From assembly GCA_014529385.2 (NCBI GenBank), contig CM043947.1, positions 96,816,036 to 96,880,035 of the forward strand: 64,000 nucleotides of DNA, written 5' to 3'. This stretch comes from Adiantum capillus-veneris (Eukaryota; Streptophyta; Polypodiopsida; Polypodiales; Pteridaceae). Made by a program: the position numbers and the translations under genes. Positions 45,419 through 57,086 of the stretch are shown in pieces. The notes beneath the pieces are model-generated. The model was not told the origin of the DNA and ran no database searches. It was given only the letters and a program-made list of their open reading frames with translations. Positions within the stretch are counted from its first letter, which is position 1, and every line of letters starts with the position of its first letter.

Positions 45419-45603
45419 TGTAAGAACTAGGGAAACTAAACTAGAGATCCTCCTCACAACCTCCCATTATATAGGCGGGCTCCTAGCCCCTTGCCCTAGA
45501 TGGATCTCCTGTCCACACTGCCTAGCCCGGCCCTTGGCCGTAGTCCATGACCATCCGAGTCCTTAGGTTTAGGCCTTGCCCCTACAGAACCCTTGTCCTG
45601 ACA
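45419..45603 (-). repeat. N1 5' LTR (185 bp)
   Basis: Same length and ends as 23918-24102, with about 14 differences. Followed on the plus strand by the target duplication ACTAG. Confidence 0.95.
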
Positions 45604-48295
45604 ACTAGATCGTGAGTGATGGAAAGTGTGGAGAAGGTTGGGGAAGTTGCGAAAAAACTTTTCAGGCATCCATTTGGCATCATCTCTAGGGTGGCCCTTG
45701 AAAGTCAAAAGGTAATGGTTATAAACCATGCCAGTGCATGTAGTGGTGGTCTTCCCATCAACTATTTTGTCAAGGATGAGTTGCTCTTCTTGGTCTACAA
45801 GTGAAGGTGGGTCTTCATAAATGTGGTGTGTAGGTAGGAGTCCTCTGAATGGGCATAAAAGACTAATGTGAAAGGCATTGTGAATGTGCCAATGTGCAGG
45901 TAGGTCTAAACGGAAAGAAACATCATTAATGATAGCTAAAATTGTAAAAGGTCCATAAAAACGAGGAGCGAGCTTAACAAAGACATTGGTATCAACACTT
46001 TTGATCCTTCGTTTTTCAATGCAAAGTAAAACATGATCACCTCTTTGAATTGGTGTGCCTTGCGGTGCTTGTTAGCTTGCTTGGTGTAAAGTTATTGTGA
46101 GTGTTTAATGGAAGACTGCACACTTGCATAAATATCATGAAAGTCAGTAGTGAAATCATCAGAGACGGCGGCAGGCATAACATTAGAGCGACGTGAAGCA
46201 GGAATAGGAAGAGAGTGGCCATGTACAACTTCAAATGGAGAGTTACCCGTGGAAGTGTGAGTGGTGTTGTTGTATGCAAATTGTATAATATGCAGGTAAT
46301 CATCCCATTTCTTAAGTTGAGAAGAAACATAAGCCTTTAACAAGTCAATAATAGTGCGGATGGTGACTTCGGTTTGACCATTAGATTCAGGATGAAATAC
46401 AGAAGTGAAGTCAAGTGTAGTGCCATGATTTTCAAACACAGTAGTCCAAAAAGCACTACAAAATTTTGAGTCTCAATTAGAAATAATTACTTTAGGAAAA
46501 CCATGATGTGGAAAAACAGTTTTAAGAAACATAGGTGTAGCTTGATGTGCTGTGAGTGTTTTCTTACAAGGAATGAAATACGCTTCTTTAGAAAAACGGT
46601 CAATAATAGTCCAAATCATGTCATGTTTGTGCACTGTGAGTGGGAAACTAGTAACAAAATCCATTGAAATGTGTTCCCAAGGTCTTTCAGGAATGGGGAG
46701 AGGATGTAAAAGTCCCAATTTATTACCTGTAGCTGCTTTGATTTTTTGACAAATCAAACAAGTTGAAACATATTGTTTAACATCCATTCTCATAGTAGGC
46801 CAATAGACATCATGACATAAATTTTGAAAAGTTGCGGAAAATCCTCTATGTCCAGCATAGGATGGTTTGTGCAATTCTTCAATAATTAATGTACAAAAAG
46901 GTTTATTCACACACAATATTTGTTTGAAATAAAGGAAGTTTTCTTGAATAGTGTATTCGTGAAATGTGTACACAGAATTATCAAGCATATGCAACCATGT
47001 CGTTTTGAAGTCATCATCATGTGCATAAGCGTCAGGCATAGTGTCAAATGAAGTTCACGTAATGGTTGATAGATGATTAAGTGAGGGTCTTCTACTCAAA
47101 GCATCAGCTACAATGTTTTCTTTACTAGGTTGGTATTGAATTTTGGGATGAAAACTTTGAATAAAATCAGCCCATTTAATATGTCTATCATCTATTAAGG
47201 GATGAGAAAGTAAGTATTTGATACTTTGTTGATCAGTTTTAATGATCAAGTCAGTTCCCATTACATAGTGTTTACAAATTTTCAGTGCATGTACCACAGC
47301 AGTCAACTCTTTATCATAATTACTGAAATTTGTTTCAGAAGGCTTGAATTTACGAATTTCAAAAGCAATTGGATGGTTATCTTGCATAAGGAATGCACCG
47401 ATACCTTTTCCACTAGCATCAGTGACTACCACAAAGAATGGTCTTTCAAAATCAAGCAATTGCAATACAGGTGCATTAGTCAAAGCATGTTTAAGTGCAT
47501 TAAATGATCTTTCTTGTAAATTAGTCCATTCATAAGGTGTGTTTTTCTTCAACAAGAGAGTCAAATAATTTGACTTATCAACAAAATTACGAACAAATTT
47601 CTTATAATAGCTAAAAAGACCAATAAAAGAACGTAGCTCATGCAAGTTTTTGGGTCTAGGCCATGAGTGAATGGCTTTAATTTTCTTTGGAATGACATGT
47701 ATTCCCTTACCCGATACAATGTGTCCCAAATATTCAATTTCAGATTTGGAGAAATGAACTCTTTTCAGGATTCAAATACAAGTGATTTTGTGCAAGCAGA
47801 TCAAATATACGTGTTGAATGCTGTTTATGCTCTTCTTCAGATTTACTAAATACCAAAATGTCATCAAAAAATACAATCACAAAATCTTGATGGTCAATGA
47901 AAATTCTATTCATCATGCATGTGAATGTAGCTGGTGCATTTGTCAAACCAAATGGCATGACAAGGAATTCATAGTGTCCACTTTGTGTTCTAAAAGAAGC
48001 TTTGTAGACATCATGTTCAAACATTTTGACTTGATGATACCCTGTTTTAAGGTCGATTTTGCTAAGATGTTTGCCCCTTTCAGTTTGTCTAATAGATCAT
48101 CCACTCTAGGAATAGGAAACCTATTCTTAATGGTGATCTTATTTAAAGCTCTGTATTCGGTACACATACCAAAGGTTCCATTTTTCTTCTTGACAAGAAG
48201 TACTGGAGCTCCATATGGTGAACTACTAGGTCTGATTAGGCCTCGGTCAAGTAAATCAGTGATTTGAGTTTGTATCTCCCTGTGTGTGTTAGTTG
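45604..48295 (-). pseudogene. H1 RT, RNase H, integrase and chromodomain
   Basis: Reading minus: RT start [20 protein letters not shown] and [22 protein letters not shown] core [20 protein letters not shown] and VIVFFDDILVFSKS (F-F-D-D) at 48024-47740. RNase H at 47729-47055 (VVVTDASGKGIGAFLMQ, NYDKELTAVVHAL). Integrase zinc finger GHRGFSATFQNLCHDVYW and CLICQKIK, core MDFVTSFPL, and HPESNGQTEVTIR (46439 on). Chromodomain YLLTFKGHPRDDAKWMPEKF at 45729-45604, cut by N1. Breaks occur near 48030, 47735, 47045, 46460 and 46040. The first nine codons of the RT frame (MPAIPIATN) derive from antisense LTR sequence, marking a junction at about 48295. Confidence 0.87.
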
Positions 48296-48916
48296 CAATT
48301 GGGATAGCTGGCATAATGGTTAATTATGTGCTGTCTATTTATTTTCTAATTGAGTTGATGATGATGATTTTGTAGAGTGGAATGCAGGGAGTTGATGAAG
48401 AGGCGTCGACAATTACTTTTGGCCATTTTATAGTTGCACAGTATTTTAGAATCTCATTTCAATAAGTCACTATCATTTCAATAAGCCACTATGGCCTTAT
48501 TAATAATTATAGTGCGAACTCCCCTTATGGGTCATGCAAGAACTAATGAGCTTCACTCATTTACAAAAGTGAAGTGGTTGTAAAAAGAGAGGACTCAATT
48601 TTTGGCACCTTAAACTCAAAACTAATATATTAAGTACCAACTCCACAAGAGAGGTGCCATGGAGTTTGGGATTAGATTTAGGCCTTTCTCTTGGAGAATC
48701 TTCTCTCTACTCTCTTATGCTATGTTCTATTCGTTGTGTACTCTCTAATATAGTTTCCATCTCTTACACATCTTTTACAAGAATGTCTATGTCAATTCTA
48801 TGTTGTGTGTGTGTGTGTGCTTGGAAATTGGAAAAAGAGGTGGGCAGGTTGATGGTGATGTTTGGGAGCATGTGTTGAATAGCTTAAGCAATCGATCTCC
48901 CCCTCTTCTCCCAACA
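48296..48916 (+). repeat. LTR of the H1 family, inverted relative to 23209-23861
   Basis: The plus strand matches the minus strand of the H1 3' LTR from about its 34th base onward and ends CTTCTCCCAACA at 48916. About 30 bp of the LTR start are missing. It is followed by a primer site, so it is the 5' LTR of a plus-strand half element. Confidence 0.85.
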
Positions 48917-48917
48917 G

Positions 48918-48929
48918 TGGTATTAGAGC
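48918..48929 (+). other. Primer binding site of the plus-strand H1-family half
   Basis: TGGTATTAGAGC, the initiator-Met type with one mismatch, one base after the LTR. Confidence 0.88.
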
Positions 48930-50281
48930 TTTAGGTTCGAGGCAAAATTGGCACCAGATTTCAACCTCAAGAAGGAAATCCTTCGAATTGACAAATTGAA
49001 AATTCCAATTCATCGACTTTGCAATTCAAAGATTCAAGGATCCGTGGAAAATTCAAAATTTCATTGATCGAAATTGCGAAAAACTTTCTGCTTGGTCGTT
49101 AATTGGTGGCAAATCGGCCACTAATCGACAATCAATTTCTAGTTTCGGCTTCATGACGGTCCTGATACGGTATGTCGAGTCTCAAATTCCAAATTTAAAG
49201 CGTAATAAGTGCGATTATGAAGGCGATAAAGAGAGCAAGGGTCGAACAAAAATAGAAGAACTTGAAATTTAAAAGAGTCTTGATTCAACAAGATTGACAC
49301 TCGAGGTCGAAGATTTACGACATTGACTTCGTAAGCTAAAGAAAAATTGTCGGAATCAGTTAATGAAGAGGTGATACGATTGACACGGTATGCGTTTCTG
49401 AACTCGGGGCTTCATTGTCGCTCGTAAGGATTTATTCCTGCATCGGATTGAATTTCTCGACATGTTGTGGGAACCCTGGCTTACACACAAAAAGGCTACA
49501 TTCTCGACTACTACAGAAACGAGCCCAGTCAAGCCAGAAAGATTCTCCTTGGTGTTGGGAGTATTTTTGTCTTCTTGCACTTGGCCCGAAACTGCCTGTT
49601 GGAGTCACCATGTGCAACTCTTTCTTGGCGCTGCCGTTCTCAACCTGAGAGCTCATTGTCTTCATCTTTTGCCATGCAATTTGCAATTCACACCTTTTAT
49701 TCAAAGTGTGGCCATTAAAAAAGCCTCAAAACTTTACGTGTTTAAAAAGTGAGGCCATTAAGCCTCAAAAAAGTGTGGCCATTGAACATTAAGCCTCAAA
49801 GAGAGTCCTTACAAAGTTTGTCCATTAAGCGAGCCTCAAGGGTTGAAGTGCAATAAGAAGGTGGTCAGTCCATCCAAAGCCAACAACCGAGCATCAAAAA
49901 ACAAACGAACAATACCTGCTTCATTGGCCTAGCGGTACAGGAAGCTGAAAAATAACATTCAATTTAATTCGACGGTGAAATTACCAAATGTAATACCATT
50001 AATTTTGGGGATACGCGAGATCAGGTGCCGTGCAATTCGACTGACTCGCAAACGCACCGTCGGACCACTCTCTTTTCTGGCAATTTTCTAGTGCATCACC
50101 ATTCCGGACTGGACGCCACCGCAATTTCTCAGCTAGAACATTACGTTTCTGTTATTTATTTTACTTTTTATTCCGCATATTGTATCTGTAAATATCATCA
50201 AATAGCCCTTTTTAAGCATTATCATTATTTTTAAAAAAAAAAGAAAAAAGAAAGAGAGAAAAATATAAATAGCACGCAATC
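48930..50281 (+). mobile_element. Leader of the H1-family plus-strand half
   Basis: Non-coding. A local repeat AGTG(T/A)GGCCATTAAGCCTCAAA recurs at 49705-49830, and an A-rich patch occupies 50230-50260. The overlapping 70-96-codon frames at 49356-49752 lie on both strands and look random. Confidence 0.5.
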
Positions 50282-52086
50282 ATGGCACACCTTCCTCAGG
50301 CACCCACGATTGCGTAACAACTTCAAAATCTGCAACAGTCTCTCACATATGAACGCATGCAAAGGCAAGAACTTGAAGATAATTTATTGCATTCTGCACG
50401 CACCGAATCTGCACCGAATCTGCACCGGCACCCAAGAAAAACAAAGTTAGAAGAAAAGCCTTCACTTTCAAGGATTTTGATGGCACTAAAGATGGTAGCA
50501 CGGTCTAGCATGGGTTAGTCAACTAGATGACTATTTTCATGATGAAGACTTTCCCAAGTGTAAAATGGTAAAATGTGCATCAAATCATCTCGCTAACAGC
50601 GCTGCATTGTGGTGGAGCGCCACCAAACAGCACGGGAAAAGACCACGTACCTGGCATCCATTTAAAAAAGTGTTTTTACCTCAATTTTTTCCCACACAAT
50701 ACAAAGCTAAAGCACGACGCCAATGAGATGTAATTCAACAGGGTCAAAATGAAGATGTACAGGGTTATAGTGATCATTTTTGGAATTGTTTAATTCAATT
50801 GCAAGTTATTGAACATGTTAGTTGCAGGAAATTGAAGCGTAAGTACATATCAGGCTTGGCACTACAAATTGGTGCTGAGGTAGATATGTTCAAACCAGAC
50901 TCTCTGTCAAAGGCTATTAATTTGTCTCTCAATGCAGAAAAGAAGAAAGGTGGACAACCCTCTCACACTGATCAACCTGCTAACACTAACCGTAACAAGA
51001 GACCTCCTTTCTCTACTAACTTTGACAAAAACAAACACCAAAGCCGTACTTTTTTCAAGAGACGTAGATTTGACAATTATCCTACAACTCCTCTACAAGA
51101 AACAACAGCAACAAGAAGGCAACCAAAATTATTTCAACCAACGTCCTCCTCCAAATTCTAATGGTAACAAAAAGGTGAAGTGTTTTAAATGCTTTCAGTA
51201 TAGTCACTATGTAGATAAGTGTCCAAATGGTCCTCTAAGGTCAATGGTCAATCCAATGGCCACTCCAATGGAATCAATAGAAATTCGATTCAAAAACCCT
51301 TCAATAACAATCGCCCCAACGGAGCTACGCTTAACCTCATCAAAGATGCTACTCCCGACGACAATGAAGTGGAAGCTAACTACGGTGAGGGATATGATCC
51401 TGATTATGATAACGATGACAACCCATCCTCAGGTACTCTTATATCTCCTCACACTTTGTTTAAAGTGCAAGGAACTGTTAAGGGTGAAAGTGTCACCATT
51501 CTGTTAGATGATGGTAGTAGCCATGATTTCATTTCCACACGTTTGGCACAACAACTATCTCTCTCTGAAATCTCATCACCTCAAAAGGTCAAAACTGTTT
51601 TTAATAATCAACGTTTGAAATGTAAAACCCAAGTCACTGTTGAAGTTTGCATTGGTGAATTTACACAAGCACGTACATTTTTGGTAGCACCATTGCATGG
51701 TCTTGACATGATTTTGAGAATGCCATTTCATCATGAATTTGACCCGTTGATTAATTATAAAACACGTACAATGTCTCTCACTCATAATAATAAAAAATTC
51801 TCCATCCAAGCAATACTAGGACATAAAAAATTTCAACTCCTCTCTCACACTCAAGCCAAAAGAGCAATTTGAAAACAGGCTAGTATTGGTAAATCAAATT
51901 TTTGATGAAACTCAAACTTCACGTAACTCCACACACGATGAATTTCTTTGACAATTTAAAGATTGCTTCATGCATGATCTGCCACTTGGAATTCCACCAT
52001 CACGCCCAGAACACCACAAAATTGATATTATACCAGGTAGTGAACCTCCTTGTAGAGCACCTTATCCTGTAAATCCAACCGCACAC
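50282..52086 (+). pseudogene. H1-family gag-protease and start of RT
   Basis: From the Met at 50282: gag core FHDEDFPKCKMVKCASNHLA and AALWWSATKQHGKRP (about 50530-50650), then VIEHVSCRKLKRKYISGLAL. Zinc knuckle CFKCFQYSHYVDKCP (Gly changed to Ser) at about 51180-51225. Protease VTILLDDGSSHDFISTRLAQ and HGLDMILRMPFHHEF at 51490-51740. Linker HKIDIIPGSEPPCRAPYPVN, which would enter RT. Frames change near 51160 and 51220, and a TGA lies near 51945. The sequence breaks at 52086, exactly at the RT codon where the inverted H1 pol half begins. Confidence 0.85.
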
Positions 52087-53186
52087 TGTAGCAGGCTACA
52101 GTGTCACTTTCACAGGACACAAAGTTAGTACAGTTGGTCTAGGCTGGTTCACATTGGACGAACGCTCTTGGCTGGGCAGTGACACGTGGCAGAAAGGATA
52201 CGGACGGTGGTCTAGTCGACATCATGGCCAGGTCACCACCACTCAGTTTGGGGATAGATTTAGATGGCTGACATTTTCTGAGCTACTGGTGGTTCTTTAT
52301 GATGGTATATATGAGTAGCAGATGTCGGGTCATCGGATCATTTTCTAGCTCTATGATCCAGCATTGCCGTTAGGAGTAGGGAGTCTATACACACAGCACG
52401 TCTTCACCATCCCTGCACATCTGAGCCACACTAGAGTCTGTATCAGTTCTTTGAGATAGTCGAGTCATATGCGAGCTCATTTGTTGTCGATTTGTTCCTT
52501 GTTTTTAGTTTGTTTTGAGTGATATTGTCATGCACATTGCACTGAGGAGCACCCACTGTAGAGAGCACGACACACTATCTGTAACAATGAGAAACTATCC
52601 GTGCTATAGGTGCTCTTATTTTGGCGATCATGGTGGGAGCTCAACTACAATATCACTTTGTGAGGTACAAATCTTTAATCTAGTTGGGTCTATCTAGCTT
52701 CACCTACCTTGCCTTGCACTGTTCTCCTCTTGGCCTGGTCCAACTGGTCTAGTCCTCTCTCAACCTAGTCATCTCTCGCCGTGGTCCAACACGTCCTGGT
52801 CAAGTCCTCCTCGACCCTGGTCTAGTCGTCCTCGTCGCTGGTCCAGGGTCTAGTCACTTTCATGGTCTAGTAGAGTGTAGACCAATCTTCAACCAGTTCA
52901 AGGTTTTCTTTCCCAAATCTTGGTTGGATTGGTGGTCGCTGCATGACACATACAAGGTGGTCAATCGAGCGTTAAAGAGCACTGGTGAGTCCTCTCAAGC
53001 ACTACAATAGAAGACGACCCTTGGTACTTAGTAGATGTCTATCTACTTCATCACCCATACCTCCACATACAACATCCCCAATTCCTCCATCCGGTTCCAC
53101 ATCTTCAGATCACCTTCTCCAGTAAAGCTCTCTGCTATTCTGCTACAGCATGCTATTGAGCAACGGGCTCCTGAGTAAGGGGCCAT
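52087..53186 (+). mobile_element. K1 LTR and leader (boundaries partly uncertain)
   Basis: Begins TGTAGCAGGCTACAGTG at 52087, directly after H1-family RT codons, so it is read as an LTR start; the first 14 bp are an inverted repeat (TGTAGC-AG-GCTACA). A TATA-like GGTATATATGAG is at 52304-52315. The stretch 52735-52870 is full of CTGGTC(C/T)AG-type repeats. No LTR end or primer site could be fixed. Confidence 0.5.
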
Positions 53187-54745
53187 GGAGGATTTGGCAA
53201 GTGTTTTGGCCAAGGTGAACATTAAGTTCCATACCTTTAAATGAATCTCTTCAGAAGATGCTGACGACCATGCAAGGAGGTTTGTATCTCTCTGTAAGGG
53301 TCGTGGTCTTAATAGAGAGGATGCTTATTTGGTACTCTTTCCATCTACCTTGGATGGCTTAGCAGACAAATGGTACAGCCAGCTTGTAGAGAACCATTTT
53401 GCAACTTGGGCAGCCTTAAGACAACAATTCTGTGCAGCATTCAGACTAGGTGACTACCAGGAGAAGGTTTTGGATGAGTTGGCAAACATGGTGCTTCAAT
53501 CAAAGGAGAATTTTGCAGAACTTATGACTAAAACCAAGTCTCTGGTTGCCAAGATTCCCCAGCAACCCGGTGAATTTATATGGTTAAGAAGTGGGTAGAG
53601 AAGGCGCTTCCCAAAACTTCTCACCAAAAACTCCAAGAGAGTCTTCGACCCGATGCCACTCTGGAGGAGTTCATCACATCTGCTACTAGGATAGATGGGG
53701 CTAGGAAGCTGTTCAACAACTCCCCTCACACAGAGACCCCCTCTGTGTTTTTGGAAAGTCCTCCTGATCCATTAATTTCTTTACGCAGGGAAGTGGAAGC
53801 CCTAAAGTTACAGCGAGCTGTTCAAGAGGAGAGGTTCTTTTCTCTTCGAGAGGAGAATCCTCCACATCACAAGGCATTGGAACAGATCAAGTGTGAGCTA
53901 GAAGAGCTCAAGTGTCAGCAAGAGACTAAGGCTACGGTTTGGTGTAGCTCATGCCGCTCTCCAAGGCACCCTCCATAGGAATGCCCCCTTCGGGTTTACT
54001 GCCACTTCTGTGAAAAAACATGGACATGAGTACAAGGACTGTTACTACCTCAAGGGATTGCGACAAATACAACAAATTCTTGGTCCTTCTCTTCAACAAG
54101 GTCCAGCACCTACATCCAACATGGTTTATCCCTATGGCCATCCACACCATATGCCACCTTTGCTGACAGCACCTCCTCATCACCTCAAAACTTCTATGCC
54201 TCCACCTCCAACTCCATGCACTAGGAGCAAGGACCACCTCGACCTTCGACTCGCCCATTGAATCGAACCATTTTGTGTTACAGATGCGGGGAATATGGTC
54301 ATTACCAATGCAAATGCCCTCTTCCTGAAGGGTCCCCTCCCTGCCATCATTGCCCCGAAACGAAGGATCACTACAGTAAGGATTTCCCTAAAATTCGTGC
54401 ATCCACGGCTTCGAACCCAAGTCAAAGCCAAAATGAGTTTGCCTTTCCCAAGCTCAATTTGATAGCAGCTAGCACCGTTTCTCAGCTGCCCCCTTCTACC
54501 CACGTGGTTACCCCTCAAAATAAGCCACCACAGTTGGTAGAGGATCCATTTGGCGTCCTCACCCGAGCCCAAAGAGCCACTCTCGGTCTTAGAATTCCAG
54601 CAAGTTCAACTCCCCCACACATTCTCACACTAGTGGATACCCTGCCTTCAGCTATTAACAAGCCGTCCCCTAGTGCCATGAAGGAATCCAAATCTTTGCT
54701 CTCCAATATTGATGAATCTTTCTTGGAAGCAGTTTCAAATCTCTA
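53187..54745 (+). pseudogene. K1 gag with several zinc knuckles
   Basis: From the Met at 53187 (MEDLASVLAKVNIKFHTF, stop TGA at 53244), then SSEDADDHARRFVSLCKGRG, LDGLADKWYSQLVENHFATW and FCAAFRLGDYQEKVLDELA, a gag core. After a frameshift, VEALKLQRAVQEERFFSLRE suggests a coiled coil. Zinc knuckles follow: CSSCRSPRHPP-EC, CHFCEK-HEYKDC, CYRCGEYGHYQCKC and the degenerate CHHCPETKDHYSKDF, spread over 53935-54400 and broken by a TAG at 53978. Four knuckles in a row is more than the usual one or two. Confidence 0.78.
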
Positions 54746-54806
54746 AAAGATCAAGGTACTAGAGGAACCACTGGTAGAAAAAGAAAAGCTTACAGCAGAG
54801 ACAGTC

Positions 54807-55972
54807 TTGAAGAACACCTTCCAACAAGTGTCCCTCTACGACATGCTGCGACTAGATGCGAGTTTTAGAAGTTACACCCTTGTTGTTATTGAGTCACTTT
54901 ACCCCGAAGCAAGTCCTAGTGGCGGGCACCTCCCAATGCGAACATCAGAGTCCTATATGATATCCAATCCCGCTGCTCCACTCACTGATTATAGAAGCCC
55001 TTGCCTGACGATGTCCGTTTTGGGTCGGCAATTATCGGGAGTGATAGTGGATGATGGATCTGGCATCAACCTAATGCCTGAGTTCACTATGTTAGCTCTA
55101 GGTCTACAGCGTACTCGCCCTACTCCATTCACAGTTACATTGGCCGACCAATGGACAGTCTACCCAGTAGGCATAGTGGACAATTTGCCTCTGCAGGTAC
55201 AAGACTTTACTATTAACTTGGATTTTTTTGTGGTTCTTCTTTCCCAGGTACTTGCTCATTGGAAGACCATGGCTGCGACACACTAAAGCACTTCATGATT
55301 GGGGAAATGATGCAATGTGGATACATACTTCTCGCTCCCCGATGGCTACCCATTCTCTTAGAAGGAGCCATGGATCCCGTGGTGCAGCAAGTTTCTTTGT
55401 CAATGGAAACCAACACTGAACAAGAATAGCCTACTACACGTGAAAGGTCAGACGATGATCTATTGGAGTGGTTGGATGCTACCAAATCTATGCCTTGTTA
55501 TGGAGTCTCTATTCACTCTTGGCCTGAAGTTACACCCTCTTCCAATGTTTCCACAACTAAACCTAATGAGCCACCTAAACCTAGTCAGCCACCTGAGCTA
55601 GCTCAAAGGTTGCACGTCATAGAGAATACTCCTGATGCATCCTTGGTGGAAGCCTTTGAATTTAGTGAGCCTATGACGAATCATAGAAGCAGAAAAAAAT
55701 CCCCTCTACAGGAGTTCACCCCCCTTCACCATTAGCCCCATCAGCGTCTGTGCCTCCTTCTCCGACAAGAACAAATATCTCCTCTGTGTGTAGATTCCTC
55801 AAGACAAGATACAACCAAAAGGATGTTGCATTCAAGTGTTATGAATTCCATGATCATGATAGTTGTCTTGCTCATGGTACCTCCTCATGCTCTCCATCAA
55901 CTGCCGCGCTCTGTAGAATCTCAACTTTCAGCCAGTGGACCATGGAATTTGTCTGCAATGGAATACAAACTC
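54807..55972 (+). pseudogene. K1 aspartic protease and downstream linker
   Basis: SGVIVDDGSGINLMPEFTML (active Asp in D-D-G-S), then LADQWTVYPVGIVDNLPLQV; after a frameshift near 55235, LIGRPWLRHTKALHDWGND, the second half of the protease fold. 55463-55735 is a Pro/Ser-rich linker. No RT follows: the sequence meets K2 at 55973, so RT and integrase of K1 were lost or lie beyond the window. Confidence 0.78.
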
Positions 55973-56944
55973 TTTTCTGATTGTGACACATGGGGATAAG
56001 GCCTTGACCAGCAGGTAAGGTGGCTGTTGAAACTGGAGGTTCTGCACACGTCAGGGGGGGACCTGCTGGGTCTTCCAGAATATCAAATTCTCAAAAAATC
56101 CTCAACCATGGCTTCTTTTGACATGTGTTCTTTGAAAAAATCAGCATGTCTCTTTTCAACTCAAAAGTCTTTATCCCTGTTGACTCACCTTTACCATAAG
56201 ATTTTCCCCTTTTCTCCTCCTGTAACTGCATTGTTGATGCCCAATCACTGCTTCTAGTAACAGTGAACTGTTACCTACCAAATACTTATGGTGCAGTAAA
56301 AAATATTTACCATGGGTAAAAAAAGTTACTGTAGGTAAAAAGTGATTTGTATTTACCATGTAGGTGAAAAATATTTACTGTAGGTAAAAAATATTTACTG
56401 TCGGTAAAAAAGTGAAAACGGAGTATGCTGTGCTGTGAGTCCACACGAACATCCTTGTGTAAATTTCACTAGAAATTCACACCTAGAATGGGATATTCTA
56501 TAAGATATAGGTTGTAGGCATGCATAAGAGCTCGTTCCCACGTATCTTCTTTCCATGGCACTTTTTACTCTTTGGTGCTTGTGAAGTAGATTTTTCTTCT
56601 CTTTCGAGATCCCTTGGACTAGAGTATCCTCATCTCCCCAACAACTGACTGTGCCTTTATTGCATCTTCATAAGGGGTCCTAAAAACCATGCATCATATA
56701 GCCCTCCCCCTTAAGCTAGAGGTATTTGATGCCTCTAGCTGTAGGTTGTGCTACAATAGGGTTCTCTTGAATACTTACCCACCTGGTACCAATTGAATTT
56801 GCCATGTTACTGCTTTCTTGGCTGATGCACCCTGTTTAGTCCTTTCTGATGAATAATTGTATCCATCCATGACTAACAACTGGTCTCCTAGACCCTTGAA
56901 AGCCATACCCCATCCATTGTCAATATCCGCTTTCACTGGTAGCA
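55973..56944 (-). repeat. K2 3' LTR, truncated to U3
   Basis: On the minus strand the LTR starts TGCTACCAGTGAAAGCGG after the purine tract. It matches the 5' LTR only as far as 55973. The TATA box, R and U5 present at 62207-62955 are missing, so this LTR could not supply a poly(A) site. Contains an array of GGTAAAAAA-type repeats at 56285-56415. Confidence 0.75.
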
Positions 56945-57027
56945 TTCTCTTTTTTTCTTTTTTTCTTCTCTTTTTTTCCTTTTTTTTTCTTTTCTTTTTT
57001 TTGTCTTCTCTTTTTTTTTTTTTTTTG
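56945..57027 (-). other. K2 long polypurine tract
   Basis: About 80 bases of A and G (with rare C) on the minus strand, between the integrase stop and the LTR start. Longer than usual polypurine tracts, and repeated at 63927-64000. Confidence 0.7.
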
Positions 57028-57086
57028 AAACGACTATGTACATGATTGTTACCTTAGTTGGAGCTCGAATATGATGAGCTCTCCTC

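Larger units (their letters stand above)
23918..45603 (-). mobile_element. N1: chromovirus-type Ty3/gypsy element, interrupted by N2 and N3
   Basis: 185-bp LTRs at 23918-24102 and 45419-45603 flank the element, with a perfect 5-bp target duplication ACTAG (23913-23917, 45604-45608). Order on the minus strand: LTR, initiator-Met primer site, gag (44551-43500), protease (about 43250), RT (split by N3 at 36942-42561), RNase H, integrase (35215-34330), chromodomain (split by N2 at 24239-34321), polypurine tract (24103-24115), LTR. The LTRs differ at about 14 of 185 positions, so N1 is older than N2. Multiple stops and frameshifts make it inactive. Confidence 0.92.

Noticed and set aside
49356-49752. 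Overlapping 74-96 codon frames on both strands
   Set aside because: Five mutually exclusive frames in a leader; none has a recognisable domain.
56027-56359. Small frames repeated identically at 63009-63341
   Set aside because: They are identical because the U3 repeat is identical; there is no sign of codon-level constraint.
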